From Silene conica (Eukaryota; Streptophyta; Magnoliopsida; Caryophyllales; Caryophyllaceae), in contig CM055319.2 in NCBI GenBank assembly GCA_029255685.2, forward strand, positions 38,388,530 to 38,452,529: 64,000 nt of DNA, written 5' to 3'. Each line of letters starts with the position of its first letter. Position 1 is the first letter of the stretch. The notes below the pieces were generated by a model. It was not told the DNA's origin, made no database searches, and saw only the letters and a list, made by a program, of their open reading frames with translations. A program made the translations under genes and the position numbers. Below are positions 10,056-18,607 of the stretch, in pieces.

Positions 10056-11006
10056 TTGGGATATGTGTTAAGTTCAACTCTGGACCCTTTGCTTATGGAT
10101 GATTAGGGATATGTGTTAAGTTCACCTCTGGACCCTTTTCTTGAATGGTATGTATTGGGATATGTGTTAAGTTCACCTCTGGACCCTTTACTTGAATTGC
10201 ATGTTGGGATATGTGTTAAGTTCACCTCTGGACCCAACATTGTTTGGTAGTGGGATATGTGTTAAGTTCACCTCTGGACCCATTGCTAGTATTTGTGTTA
10301 TATTTGCTTGCCTAGAGTTTGGTACAGTGTCAGATATGCATGATGAAGTTGATGAGTATATTGCTTGAGTTATTGTTTCTTCATTCAAGGAATTGGATAA
10401 CTCTATGATCGGTTTCATAAATAGTTGGATTGAAAGACCCCCCGACTGGGTAACCAGTAGGGAAACCGGCTCTCCTTCCTAACGGTTTATGAAGTTGGTT
10501 GAGAGCCGTGCATTAGAGTTTGCATGATAGTATGAGATCAGTTGATGAGATGTTTATGCTTCACATGTTTAAATATGTTGGAGTATTCTGTATTGCTTTA
10601 TGTGTTACGTGTCGTTACAAAAGGTGGCTAGGAGAACTCTAGTCACTCCCCACTGATTGTGGCGTACATGTTTTCATGTATGTAGGTACATGCAGGTTGG
10701 CAGGGTTCACGAGAGAGCTAGCGAGTGATGATCCTGTTGTCATCATATGACTTACACATTTATCGAGTAGCTAGACTCTTAGTTTTGAAACAGTTTTTGT
10801 TGGTGCCTGTAGGGATGTTCCATCCCAGGCTGTTGTACATATTTGGTTTTGATACTTAGACAGTATACTTATCTATTTCAGTGTTCAGTTTTCAGTTTTC
10901 AGTTTTAATTCTTCTCGCATGTTGTTTATGTTTAAAAAGTTTTAATTCCGCTGCATTTTTAGTACTTTGTATGTTTTAATTTCCCGCTTTCGCGAGGGGT
11001 TTTACA
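10056..11006 (+). repeat. Gypsy A 5' LTR, 3' portion
   Basis: This is the continuation of 1211-1283 after the copia 1 insertion. It matches 16064-17011 almost base for base, ends in the same GGGGTTTTACA and is followed directly by the primer site. It contains five hairpin units with the conserved core, one GNRA module and the conserved block near 10623-10670. The two copies differ at roughly 2% of positions by eye. Confidence 0.92.
10414..10508 (+). ncRNA. GNRA-tetraloop module, gypsy A 5' LTR
   Basis: Predicted RNA fold. The outer stem is UUCAUAAA (10414-10421) with UUUAUGAA (10486-10493). Then GUUGG (10424-10428) pairs with CUAAC (10479-10483). The inner hairpin is ACUGG, loop GUAA, CCAGU (10445-10458), extended by CCC (10441-10443) with GGG (10460-10462). 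CGGCUCUC (10467-10474) is also complementary to GAGAGCCG (10501-10508), which would make a pseudoknot or an alternative fold. Related modules occur at six other places in the window. Confidence 0.65.
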
Positions 11007-11008
11007 GT

Positions 11009-11020
11009 TGGTATCAGAGC
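11009..11020 (+). other. Gypsy A primer binding site
   Basis: TGGTATCAGAGC begins two bases after the 5' LTR end and is complementary to the 3' end of plant initiator tRNA-Met. Its last four bases also form the left arm of a hairpin, GAGC (11017-11020) with GCTC (11027-11030). Confidence 0.92.
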
Positions 11021-11177
11021 ATTATTGCTCCCGACGCACTCATGATACCCCCAACCTTAACTTGACCAAATAAACAAATAATGAATGAGAGATGGGGTAG
11101 ATTTAAGGACCTATATTGTAGTCTGTTTGTGCCTTGTTAGGGATACGTCTAACGGTTTATTCTCTTATGATTGAAGA
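11021..11177 (+). other. Gypsy A leader between primer site and gag
   Basis: A short leader whose AATGAATGAGAG and TAGTCTGT segments are also found after the primer site of gypsy B (34028 onward). This shows that A and B come from related gypsy lineages. Confidence 0.75.
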
Positions 11178-11993
11178 ATGACAGAGCCAACCAATGATGA
11201 GAATGCTGAGACTCAAGCCCTCATTCAAACTCTTCAGGATTGCATAGCTAGGTCGTCTATGCCTTCTTCTTCTTTTCAAACCTCGGGAAGTAGCCAACCT
11301 GGGGGATTGGCTTGGATTATCACCCAGATGTGGAGGAATGCAGCTAAGACATTCGACGGAGATACCAGTGCTGCGACCCTCACCGCTTGGTTCTTTGACA
11401 TGGAAAGGAGCTTCATGATTTATGGCGTTCGACCTGAGGATCAGACCCGAGTAGCATCTCAGTTCTTAGTTCGTGAGGCTAGGAGTTGGTGGTTGACGAT
11501 CAGTGCTCCTGCTACTCGTGACCCTACTTTCGCTTGGAGTCGTTTCAAGACTCTTCTTGGCATGAGTTTTTACCATAGGGACATCCGCCAAGATAAGATG
11601 ACCGAGTTCATGAACCTTCGCCAAGGAACCCTTTCTGTTCAAGCCTTCACCAATCGATTTGAGGAGCTGATCCACTTTGTCCCACAGCTAGTTGAGAGAG
11701 AGGAAGACAAAGCCTATCTGTTTCGGAGCAAGCTTAATGCTGAGACTAGGAGTGTAGCCAGTGGTGACCCGACTTCTTACTTCCAGAGTTACTACGGTGT
11801 CTTGCGAGCGGAGGACCCTTACCAGATCTATTGTGAAGGATCTAGTGCCTTCTTTTCTCCTCCACCGCCTTTGCATAGATGCCGAAGTGGGAGACCTCTT
11901 AGCCCTCTTGCCTCCTCTCCTCTTGGAAAAAGGAAGCGTCCCAGAAGAACAAGAAGTCCCAGAGAGCTAAGACTTCTCAAGCCCGAGACATGA
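11178..11993 (+). CDS. Gypsy A gag (capsid-like region)
   Basis: A 271-residue frame beginning MTEPTNDE shortly after the primer site, in the right place for gag. Residues about 50-190 look like a retrotransposon gag domain: TFDGDTSAATLTAWF, then a WW pair (SWW) and the FMNLRQGTLSVQAFTNRF region. The C-terminus turns basic and arginine-rich, as in a nucleic-acid-binding tail, but the last 70 residues may be out of frame, because the zinc knuckle follows in a different frame that overlaps this stop by an ATGA. The product would form the virus-like particle shell and bind element RNA. No pol follows. Confidence 0.82.
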   Translation: MTEPTNDENAETQALIQTLQDCIARSSMPSSSFQTSGSSQPGGLAWIITQMWRNAAKTFDGDTSAATLTAWFFDMERSFMIYGVRPEDQTRVASQFLVREARSWWLTISAPATRDPTFAWSRFKTLLGMSFYHRDIRQDKMTEFMNLRQGTLSVQAFTNRFEELIHFVPQLVEREEDKAYLFRSKLNAETRSVASGDPTSYFQSYYGVLRAEDPYQIYCEGSSAFFSPPPPLHRCRSGRPLSPLASSPLGKRKRPRRTRSPRELRLLKPET

Positions 11994-12400
11994 GCCTCCC
12001 ATCGGACGTTCCCCTAAAGTGCTTCAAGTGCCGCAAGGATCTTCATCCTAGAGTTAACTATGACGGTGACCCTTACTTATGCTACTCCTGCAAGGAGCTA
12101 GGGCATCGCTCCTTCGAGTGCCTCGAGAAGGATGTAGCCAGTGACAGAGCTATCACTATTGACCTAGAGGCTAAGACCAGTGGAGCTAGAGTTGTTCAGC
12201 TTCAGGCTGAGACTGGAGTTCACCCTGACCCACCTACTGGTATGTTCATGCCTACCATCTTATTTATGGTTAAGGTACTGGTAGCTGTTAATATCTTAGT
12301 CTCTTTCCTTAGACTTTTCTTGACCCTCCTTGAGAGTTATCATTGTTTTCTCTTGACTTCACCTGGTAATTTGCTTATCCTGAAACATCTTGTACGGTAA
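11990..12400 (+). CDS. Gypsy A gag zinc-knuckle part and degenerate continuation
   Basis: This 136-residue frame overlaps the gag stop by four bases. It carries CFKC and, about residues 30-44, the zinc knuckle CYSCKELGHRSFEC (CX2CX4HX4C), the nucleocapsid motif of gag. After about residue 85 it becomes leucine-rich, with no aspartic protease DSG motif where a gypsy protease would begin. I read it as the nucleocapsid end of a frameshifted gag followed by decayed sequence. Whether the two frames are joined by frameshifting or simply broken cannot be told here. Confidence 0.7.
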   Translation: MSLPSDVPLKCFKCRKDLHPRVNYDGDPYLCYSCKELGHRSFECLEKDVASDRAITIDLEAKTSGARVVQLQAETGVHPDPPTGMFMPTILFMVKVLVAVNILVSFLRLFLTLLESYHCFLLTSPGNLLILKHLVR

Positions 12401-14256
12401 CCTACTATAGACAGATTTGGGAATTTCTTGAGGTTAGTTGTAGACCGTGAATGGGAGAGTGTTGTTGTTACTTGAGAAGAAACCTAAGGGCTTACTGAAT
12501 ATATATCGGGTAACCCTAGTGTTGTTATGTTACTAATTTGAAGAGTAAGCGAATGATGAGATAATTGTGCTAGGTAGAGTGTTATACACGACTTTAATGG
12601 AACTTAGGTGGGAGAATCTTGCTGAGTCATGGATAACTGTAAGTTTGGAGTATCCATTTGAGGATCTAGAGGAACTTAGAGTAAAGATTAATTTCGAGGA
12701 ATATGCTTAAAGTACTGACGTTGCCTGACAATTGAATGAGACAAGCTAATGCTATTCGAACTTGAGGAACGAGAGTTGTTAGTAACGGTGTGAGAACATT
12801 GGAACATTTACAAGAACTTGTGGAATTGACTGAGTGGTTAGTCTTAATTTACTTAATGGATCTTAGCATTTATCTAATGAAAGACTTAAAAGAAAAGTTA
12901 GGATACATCATCAGTTTGAGAATGAATGATTCGTTGAGAGATGTAAGTCCAGAAACGCGTTGATTTGGGTATCGATATTTTGTGGACTATGATACAAATA
13001 TGGTAGATATATCGCGTGAGTTGAGTAGTCTGAGAGTTGGTTGAATCGTCATTCGGGAACTATCTTAGATGATTTATCTCAAGTTTTGAGGAATAAATCA
13101 TTGAAAGGATAACGTTGCTTTAGACTTCGGGGAACCTTGAAATCTGAAACGTTTTGAGGAACTAGTCATGGGGACCAGTCATAGACTTGCTTGACTTGGA
13201 AGTTGTTACCATAGTAAGATCTTCTTTTGAATGTTCATCGTGATATTTAAGTTGGAAATTTAAATATTGAACCTTGTGAAATAGGTTGATAGGATCGAAC
13301 GGTCAAAATTTAAGGTTATAGGATAATGAATACTATATCTTGAGTTTTGAGGATTCGTTGTTATGGTGATAGAGTTTCGGTTCAGAGTTTTGGGAACCAT
13401 CTTGTTGAGGAATACCCTGTTTGGAGGATTAAATGTTAGTAAGAGGGACCGTGAAACCATTTTGAGCATCGAGGTTACTGAAATCACCCTTCTTGGGATA
13501 TACTTGAAATCGTTGTAACGATGTTTTGATTATGGGTTGAGCGGTTAGTGTACCCATGTTTGGCAAAGGTTACCGTCTTCTTTAACCTTCGACTTGATTG
13601 TTCCATTCCTTCAACCCCCTTTTTGTGTTCTTACAGCCGCGAGGCTTGAAACCCCTAATCCTTCGTGTTGAAAATAAGCTCTGCGACTGTTTCCGCGCTC
13701 TCAAACGTCTGCTTTGAAACTTGTTCCCCAATTGTTGACTTTAAATTCATTGTTTATAGAAAAAGCTTAATTGTTTTGAGAAATTGAAATTGTTTCCTCT
13801 TCCGTTAGAAGTAACTTTTCGCCATTTTTGCAATTTTACATTTGAGAAAAAGGTTAATTTTGAAGGAAACTTGACTTTGAAGAACAGAACACTTTACAAT
13901 TTGGCAGACTTAAGCGTTGATTGCCACTAGAACGTGTTATTGGAGACGTCTGATAACCCGTACTGTGCTCATCAACACCGAATCGACCTAAATTTCGAAT
14001 TTTGACTGATTTAGTTTGGGACTTGTCTCAGATTTGGAATGTCGGACTCTTGAATACGTAACGAGAATCCCATTATCCAGTGACGGGAGACTTGTGCCTT
14101 GAAATCTTTTTTTTTTTTTTTTTTTTTTTAAACCTCTTTTCAAGATAAAGTTTTGGGGTATCATAACCCGCATGACATATTTGGAAGTTGGAGTAGTTTT
14201 TATACTTACTTCTACCTTCGAGTTTCGAGGACGAAACTTTTTGAAGATTGGGTGAT
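12401..14256 (+). other. Gypsy A interior without coding capacity
   Basis: About 1.85 kb where pol would be expected. No frame carries reverse transcriptase, RNase H or integrase motifs. Parts (about 13300-13500 and 14000-14256) resemble the interior of gypsy H at 58490-59636, so this non-coding filling is shared by a family and is not a private deletion. A run of 23 T residues lies at 14107-14129. The end, GATTGGGTGAT at 14246-14256, is the presumed polypurine tract. Confidence 0.75.
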
Positions 14257-14622
14257 TGTAACATCCCATATTTTCGTGATTTATATTTTAAAGGCTTTTA
14301 ATTATTTTAAATAATAAAAATAATATTTTAATAATTTATTGAGAAAGTATTTTAATAAATTTTAAGATCCGTCTTAAGAACCTTAAGTCCTTAAGACGAA
14401 TCCAAACTTGACAACTAAACTCATATCCTAAAACCCGTTCAAGATGCCCAAACCCGTTTCCCATTGAATCGGGAAAGGACACTTAAGACCCCTAACCCTC
14501 ATTGAATGTGTCGACATTCATCTTCTAAAAATAAGAATACAGTGTTCTCATTTCCTCTCATAAACCTCTATAATCTTCATCTTCTTTTGCTTATTTCTTA
14601 TTCATCCGTTCCTCAAATCAAG

Positions 14623-14762
14623 GTAATAATAACATTTTCGGAATCCTCATCGAATTTTCAAGCCATCCGTCACTTCCGTTTCTCGTTTCCTTCAACTCGA
14701 AATTTGGGCTGTTTTGAGTATACTTCGAATTTAGCCTCTTAACACCGTTTTGCTTGTTGTAG
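14623..14762 (+). other. Candidate 140-bp intron in the gypsy A LTR
   Basis: A donor-like CAAGGTAATA and a pyrimidine-rich acceptor TTGTTGTAG bound 140 bp. The gypsy H LTR has a matching donor and acceptor 139 bp apart (59994-60132), although the intervening sequence has diverged. It could be an intron in the 5' untranslated region of the element RNA. This is inferred from sequence only. Confidence 0.4.
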
Positions 14763-15212
14763 GGGAAGGCTTAGGGGATCCTAAGGAAGTTAGTGGTAAG
14801 ATTGAAGAAGAGATTGGAGCTTAAACGCTTATAAGGTGACGATAATGAGAAAATCGGCCTTTTTGTTAAAATAGCAAGTTTTGTTGTGTTCATGTTGTTA
14901 TTTCTGATTTTGTTTAAGGATTGATGATTAATGGACTTAGAAACATGCTTAGGAGTGTTTTTGTGTGATGAATTCATGCCTTGGGATGTTTTTACATGTT
15001 CATATGCTTATTTTCAGTTTTCACAAAGTTAAGACGGATACAAGTGGTGATCTTAAATTATGGTTGTTGGTGAAATTTAGGCTTGTTTGTGGTTCATATG
15101 TATGTATAAGATGCTGGGGTTTATTTGTTGTTAGTAATTATCGAAGTTTGGAATCGATTTGGTAGGATTGGCATGTTACAGGAAACGCGATTTTCTGCGT
15201 ACAGGCTCTCTG

Positions 15213-15500
15213 AGCCGGTCGACCGACCGGGCCGCCGGTCGACCGACCGGCTGAGGGTGCTTCTTGGGCTTTTTTTATTTTTGCGTAACATTGAGACTCA
15301 TAGGAATAGGTTTCCCAGCCGGCTGGGAGTGCATTGTGGTGTGTTTTCGAATTTCTGAGAACCTAGGATTTGGGTTCCCAGCTGGCCGACCGGCTGCCTG
15401 CCGACCGGCTGGGAGTCCTTTGTGTTATTGGTTTCTAAAAGAAGAGGAGGCTGGCATGGGACCAGCCGGTGGACCGGCTGCCGGCCGACCGGCTGGGGAC
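15213..15500 (+). repeat. GC-rich dyad cluster in the gypsy A LTR
   Basis: GGTCGACCGACC occurs at 15217 and 15237. TCCCAGCCGGCTGGGA at 15313-15328 is a perfect 16-bp palindrome, and two more CCAGC...GCTGG dyads lie near 15377-15413 and 15455-15495. The cluster is strikingly GC-rich against AT-rich surroundings. It occupies the same place in the LTR as the dyads of gypsy B (29502-29575) and gypsy H (60584-60777). Confidence 0.85.
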
Positions 15501-15630
15501 CCCTGTAGCTTGTTTTCGTTTGTAATTCGTTCATAACTTTTAATCGGTTGATCGGTTTTGATTGAAACTCGTTCCTTGTATCTTTGATATGTATTTGAGG
15601 TCCCCGGAGGATGGGCGACACTATATTGGG

Positions 15631-15711
15631 TTCGGGAATGGAGTGAGGATAGAGACCCCCCGGTCGGGTAACCGAAAGGGAAACCGGCTCTCCCTCAACT
15701 TAGTTCCCGGG
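15631..15711 (+). ncRNA. GNRA-tetraloop module, gypsy A 3' LTR, first copy
   Basis: Here the tip hairpin is UCGG, loop GUAA, CCGA (15664-15675) and the outer stem is UUCGGGAA (15631-15638) with UUCCCGGG (15704-15711), including two G-U pairs. A middle stem is GAGG (15645-15648) with CCUC (15693-15696). Sequence differs from the copy at 10414 while the pairing is kept. The flank CCCCCC and the AAACCGGCUCUCC tail are constant. Confidence 0.65.
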
Positions 15712-15798
15712 GTCAATTAAGTGTTGTTTAGTGGTTTAAGAAGTTAGAACTATAGGTTAGTTTCTATCTTTGGATGCTAATGATTGAGTTGGATGTCG

Positions 15799-16275
15799 CG
15801 TGGTGGGATATGTGTTAAGTTCACCTCTGGACCCACTACGTGTTTTGTATGTCGCGTGATGGGATATGTGTTAAGCTCACCTCTGGACCCATTACGTGTT
15901 TGCTTGTGGCGTGTCAGGATATGTGTTAAGCTCACCTCTGGACCTGACACGTTATCGGTTGTCGTACACGGGATATGTGTTAAGCTCACCTCTGGACCCG
16001 TTGTGCGATAGTTGTGTATTGAGATATGTGTTAAGTTCACCTCTGGACCCAATACTTGTTTGTAGCTTTGGGATATGTGTTAAGTTCACCTCTGGAACCT
16101 TTGCTTATGGATGATTAGGGATATGTGTTAAGTTCACCTCTGGACCCTTTTCTTGAATGGTATGTATTGGGATATGTGTTAAGTTCACCTCTGGACCCTT
16201 TACTTGAATTGCATGTTGGGATATGTGTTAAGTTCACCTCTGGACCCGACATTGTTTGGTAGTGGGATATGTGTT
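15799..16275 (+). repeat. Ten-unit hairpin array of gypsy A LTR
   Basis: Units of about 50-56 bp share the core GATATGTGTTAAG followed by CACCTCTGGA. The bases on each side of the core differ from unit to unit but remain complementary. CGTGGTGGG pairs with CCCACTACG (15799-15807, 15832-15840). CGTGATGGG pairs with CCCATTACG (15855-15863, 15888-15896). CGTGTCAGG pairs with CCTGACACG (15910-15918, 15943-15951). ATGTTGGG pairs with CCCGACAT (16213-16220, 16245-16252). Units near 16070-16190 pair weakly. The 5' LTR holds six units (1211-1283 and 10056-10290), and the rest lie upstream of the window. Confidence 0.85.
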
Positions 16276-16425
16276 AAGTTCACCTCTGGACCCATTGCTA
16301 GTATTTGTGTTATATGTGCTTGCCTAGAGTTTGGTACAATGTTAGATATGCATGATGAAGTTGATGAGTATATTGCTTAAGTTATTGTTTGTTCATCCAA
16401 GGCATTGGATGACTCTATGATCGGT

Positions 16426-16520
16426 TTCATAAATAGTTGGATTGAAAGACCCCCCGACTGGGTAACCAGTAGAGAAACCGGCTCTCCTTCCTAACGGTTT
16501 ATGAAGTTGGTTGAGAGCCG
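16426..16520 (+). ncRNA. GNRA-tetraloop module, gypsy A 3' LTR, second copy
   Basis: This is the counterpart of 10414-10508 in the other LTR: outer stem 16426-16433 with 16498-16505, tip hairpin ACUGG, GUAA, CCAGU at 16457-16470. A GGG to GAG change weakens the three-base extension of the hairpin. Confidence 0.65.
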
Positions 16521-16633
16521 CGCATTAGAGTTTGAATGATAGTATGAGATCAGTTGATGAGATGTTTATGCTTCACATGTTTATATATGTTGGAGTATTC
16601 TGTATTGCTTTATGTGTTACGTGTCGTTACAAA

Positions 16634-16682
16634 AGGTGGCGAGGAGAACTCTAGTCACTCTTCACTGATTGTGGCGTACATG
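16634..16682 (+). other. Conserved block of gypsy LTRs, copy in A
   Basis: A block reading AGGTGGC, GGAGAACT, then CACTGATTGTGGCGTACATG is shared with the other A copy (10623-10670), gypsy B (30864-30914), the solo LTR (31226-31275, minus) and gypsy J (62461-62518, minus). It always follows the hairpin array, 300-400 bp before the LTR end. It includes CCAC...GTGG and CTAG...CTAG complementary pairs in some copies. Role unknown. Confidence 0.75.
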
Positions 16683-17470
16683 TTTTTATGTATGTAGGTA
16701 CATGCAGGTTGGCAGGGTTCACGAGAGAGCTAGCGAGTGATGATCCTGTTGTCATCATATGACTTACACATTTATCGAGTAGGTAGACTCTTAGTTTTGA
16801 TACAGTTTTTGTTGGTGCCTGTAGGGATGTTCCATCCCAGGCTGTTGTACATATTTGGTTTTGATACTAAGACAGTATACTTATCTATTTCAGTTTTCAG
16901 TTTTCAGTTTTAATTCTTCTCGCATGTTGTTTATGTTTAAAAAGTTTTAATTCTACTGCATTTTTAGTACTTTGTATGTTTTAATTTCCCGCTTTCGCGA
17001 GGGGTTTTACAAGAATATAATCCAACACAACCATGCAAGATGAAAATCATCCAAACATATAACTTATAAAGGTAATCATACAACTAATTAATCAAACATA
17101 TTTCTAGTATAATATGTATCACAAATTTATGCAACACATGCAAACATAGACGATTAAAGTCGAGTAACCCATCACCGTTACCTTATAACTCTTCAATAAG
17201 CATGATTTTGAACTTAAAGCCACTCCGGTTTGGACAACCGAACTAGCTACACATAAATAAACGAGGTTAGCTATGAGAATCGTGCCTTAAAGGCCACGAC
17301 AAGAGTATATTAAGGAAGAAATTTGATACTTTTATTACCTAGAAAGATGGAGGGCGAGGAGAGGAAGAGACAGGCGCGAAAATCGTCAAAAACCGACAAG
17401 AAACGAAGATTTTATGATCGTTTTACGGTGGAGGTAAGGAGATGTAACAATGGTGTTTGTGACTTTGTGT

Positions 17471-17949
17471 CAGGGGCGTTTTTAGGGGGGTGCAGGGGGT
17501 TCACCCGCACCCCCTTTGTTCCGAAATATTAAGAATTTAGTTTCAATAAATTTATCAAATATTTCGTGGTGTAGTGGGTAGATGCTGAAGTTTTATTAGT
17601 TTGGTTATGAGTTCGACCCCCATAACTAACATTTTTGCACTTTTATTTCATTTAGTAATAAATTTTGACTTTAATGCTTATTTAATGTTGTAATATCATA
17701 TTATTGGACTATAACTATTTCGATTTATATTATAAAACGTACTTTTTTCACATTAAAGAGTTATATATACTTGCAAATTTATACAAAGTATTTTATTTAT
17801 ACCTTCTTGAATTATTTAGAACCAAATTTTCTAATTTTGTGTTTTACTTTAGCCTCACGATATATGTGTTTAAATTTTAGCTCACATCGCCAAAATAATT
17901 GTTAAAGTTTTGCACCCCCTGTGCTCTACTCCTAGATACGCCCCTCCTG
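17471..17949. mobile_element. Non-autonomous hAT-like transposon
   Basis: A 479-bp insertion bounded by the 8-bp target duplication ctttgtgt (17463-17470 and 17950-17957). The left end is CAGGGGCGTTTTTAGG and the right end, read in reverse complement, is CAGGAGGGGCGTATCTAGG, the imperfect inverted termini typical of plant hAT elements. The related solo LTR has the unoccupied site near 33150 (CTTTTGTGTTT). No transposase is encoded. Confidence 0.87.
17566..17625 (+). other. tRNA-like A and B boxes inside the hAT element
   Basis: TGGTGTAGTGGG (17567-17578) resembles a polymerase III A box and AGTTCGACCCC (17610-17620) a B box. The distance between them matches that in a tRNA gene. No acceptor stem can be formed, so this is not a tRNA gene; it may be a SINE-like or tRNA-derived segment within the transposon. 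Confidence 0.5.
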
Positions 17950-18034
17950 CTTTGTGTTTGGGTGTGTTTTGCTGAAGAACATGAAGGAAGGAAGAAGAAT
18001 GAAGAAGTCCTTGAGCAGCAAGGAGCTTAGTTGC

Positions 18035-18250
18035 ATGTTCAAGCCAAGTGTCGGAAGCTAATGCCATGTGTTGAAGCTTAGGCCATGTGTCGAAGCTGTT
18101 ACGCCAAGTGTCAAGACGGTTAAACCATGTGTCGAGGGTTTTAAGCCATGTGGAAGGAGTGATTAGAACATATTTCTAAGTTCTTAGGCCAAGTGGAAGA
18201 GGTACTAAGCCTATGTGTCGAAGGTTTTAGGCCAAGTGGAAGAGGTAGCC
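18035..18250. repeat. Imperfect minisatellite in the D-type LTR
   Basis: About nine diverged units of 20-30 bp, each containing GCCAAGTG or GCCATGTGTCGAAG. The solo LTR has only about two such units at the same place (33260-33290), so the array expanded in this copy. Confidence 0.7.
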
Positions 18251-18607
18251 ACGAGCGAGCATCTCGTCGGCGGATATTCTGCGACAGCCTTTCGTATTTT
18301 CGGCATAATTTCCTCCACAGACCTCCGATTGAGGTGCTTTGGGTGGCGTTGGAAAGCTAAGAAAAAGATCTAAAACTTTTATTTTATACTCAAGAGCTAA
18401 ATATGCCTTACAAAAATCTTAAAATTAGTAACAAGCAAAGAGTAGTGTTTCACAAGTTTAAGGAGTATAAGTTTAAGTCGGACATATTAATATCATTGTC
18501 CAAAACGATAGATTTTAAAAGAGATTTTATTTATTGTGGAACATTATTATTACTGAAATAATATTTTAATAATATATAATGACTTGAAAATTACGGGGTG
18601 TTACATT

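Larger units (their letters stand above)
1211..17011 (+). mobile_element. Gypsy A: Ty3/gypsy element with gag but no pol, hosting copia 1
   Basis: The element runs from a 5' LTR (1211-1283 plus 10056-11006, its beginning cut off by the CACTA element) through a 3.25-kb interior to a complete 3' LTR (14257-17011). It has an initiator-Met primer site, a gag reading frame with zinc knuckle and a purine-rich stretch before the 3' LTR, but no reverse transcriptase, RNase H or integrase. That matches the non-autonomous class called TR-GAG. LTR termini (TGTAAC to TTTTACA) and the primer site resemble plant chromovirus-type gypsy elements. It inserted in a D-type LTR, so agaat (17012-17016) should be its target duplication. 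Confidence 0.85.
14257..17011 (+). repeat. Gypsy A 3' LTR (2,755 bp)
   Basis: It begins TGTAACATCCC after a purine-rich tract and ends GGGGTTTTACA. It contains, in order: a candidate promoter and leader region, an intron-like segment (14623-14762), GC-rich dyads (15213-15500), a GNRA module (15631-15711), the ten-unit hairpin array (15799-16275), a second GNRA module (16426-16520) and a conserved block (16634-16682). Confidence 0.92.
17012..18605 (-). repeat. Fragment of a D-type gypsy LTR
   Basis: It matches the 5'-end half of the solo LTR at 30923-33652 (compare 32703-33652) and ends in GGGGTGTTACA, the reverse complement of the TGTAACACC terminus. Gypsy A interrupts it on the left and the hAT element lies inside it. 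To the right, copia 2 pol begins at once (TTTGG at 18606-18610 is the expected target duplication). Confidence 0.88.

Noticed and set aside
10440-10510. Hammerhead or other self-cleaving ribozyme in the GNRA module
   Set aside because: The GAAAC segment is present, but I see no CUGANGA core or matching helix arrangement. A covariance-model search would settle it.
11009-11030. Short matches to tRNA near each LTR
   Set aside because: These are primer binding sites complementary to a tRNA 3' end, not tRNA genes.
15784-16300. CRISPR-like appearance of regularly spaced cores with variable sequence between
   Set aside because: The variable parts are reverse complements of each other around each core, the units sit in a plant LTR, and no cas genes are present.
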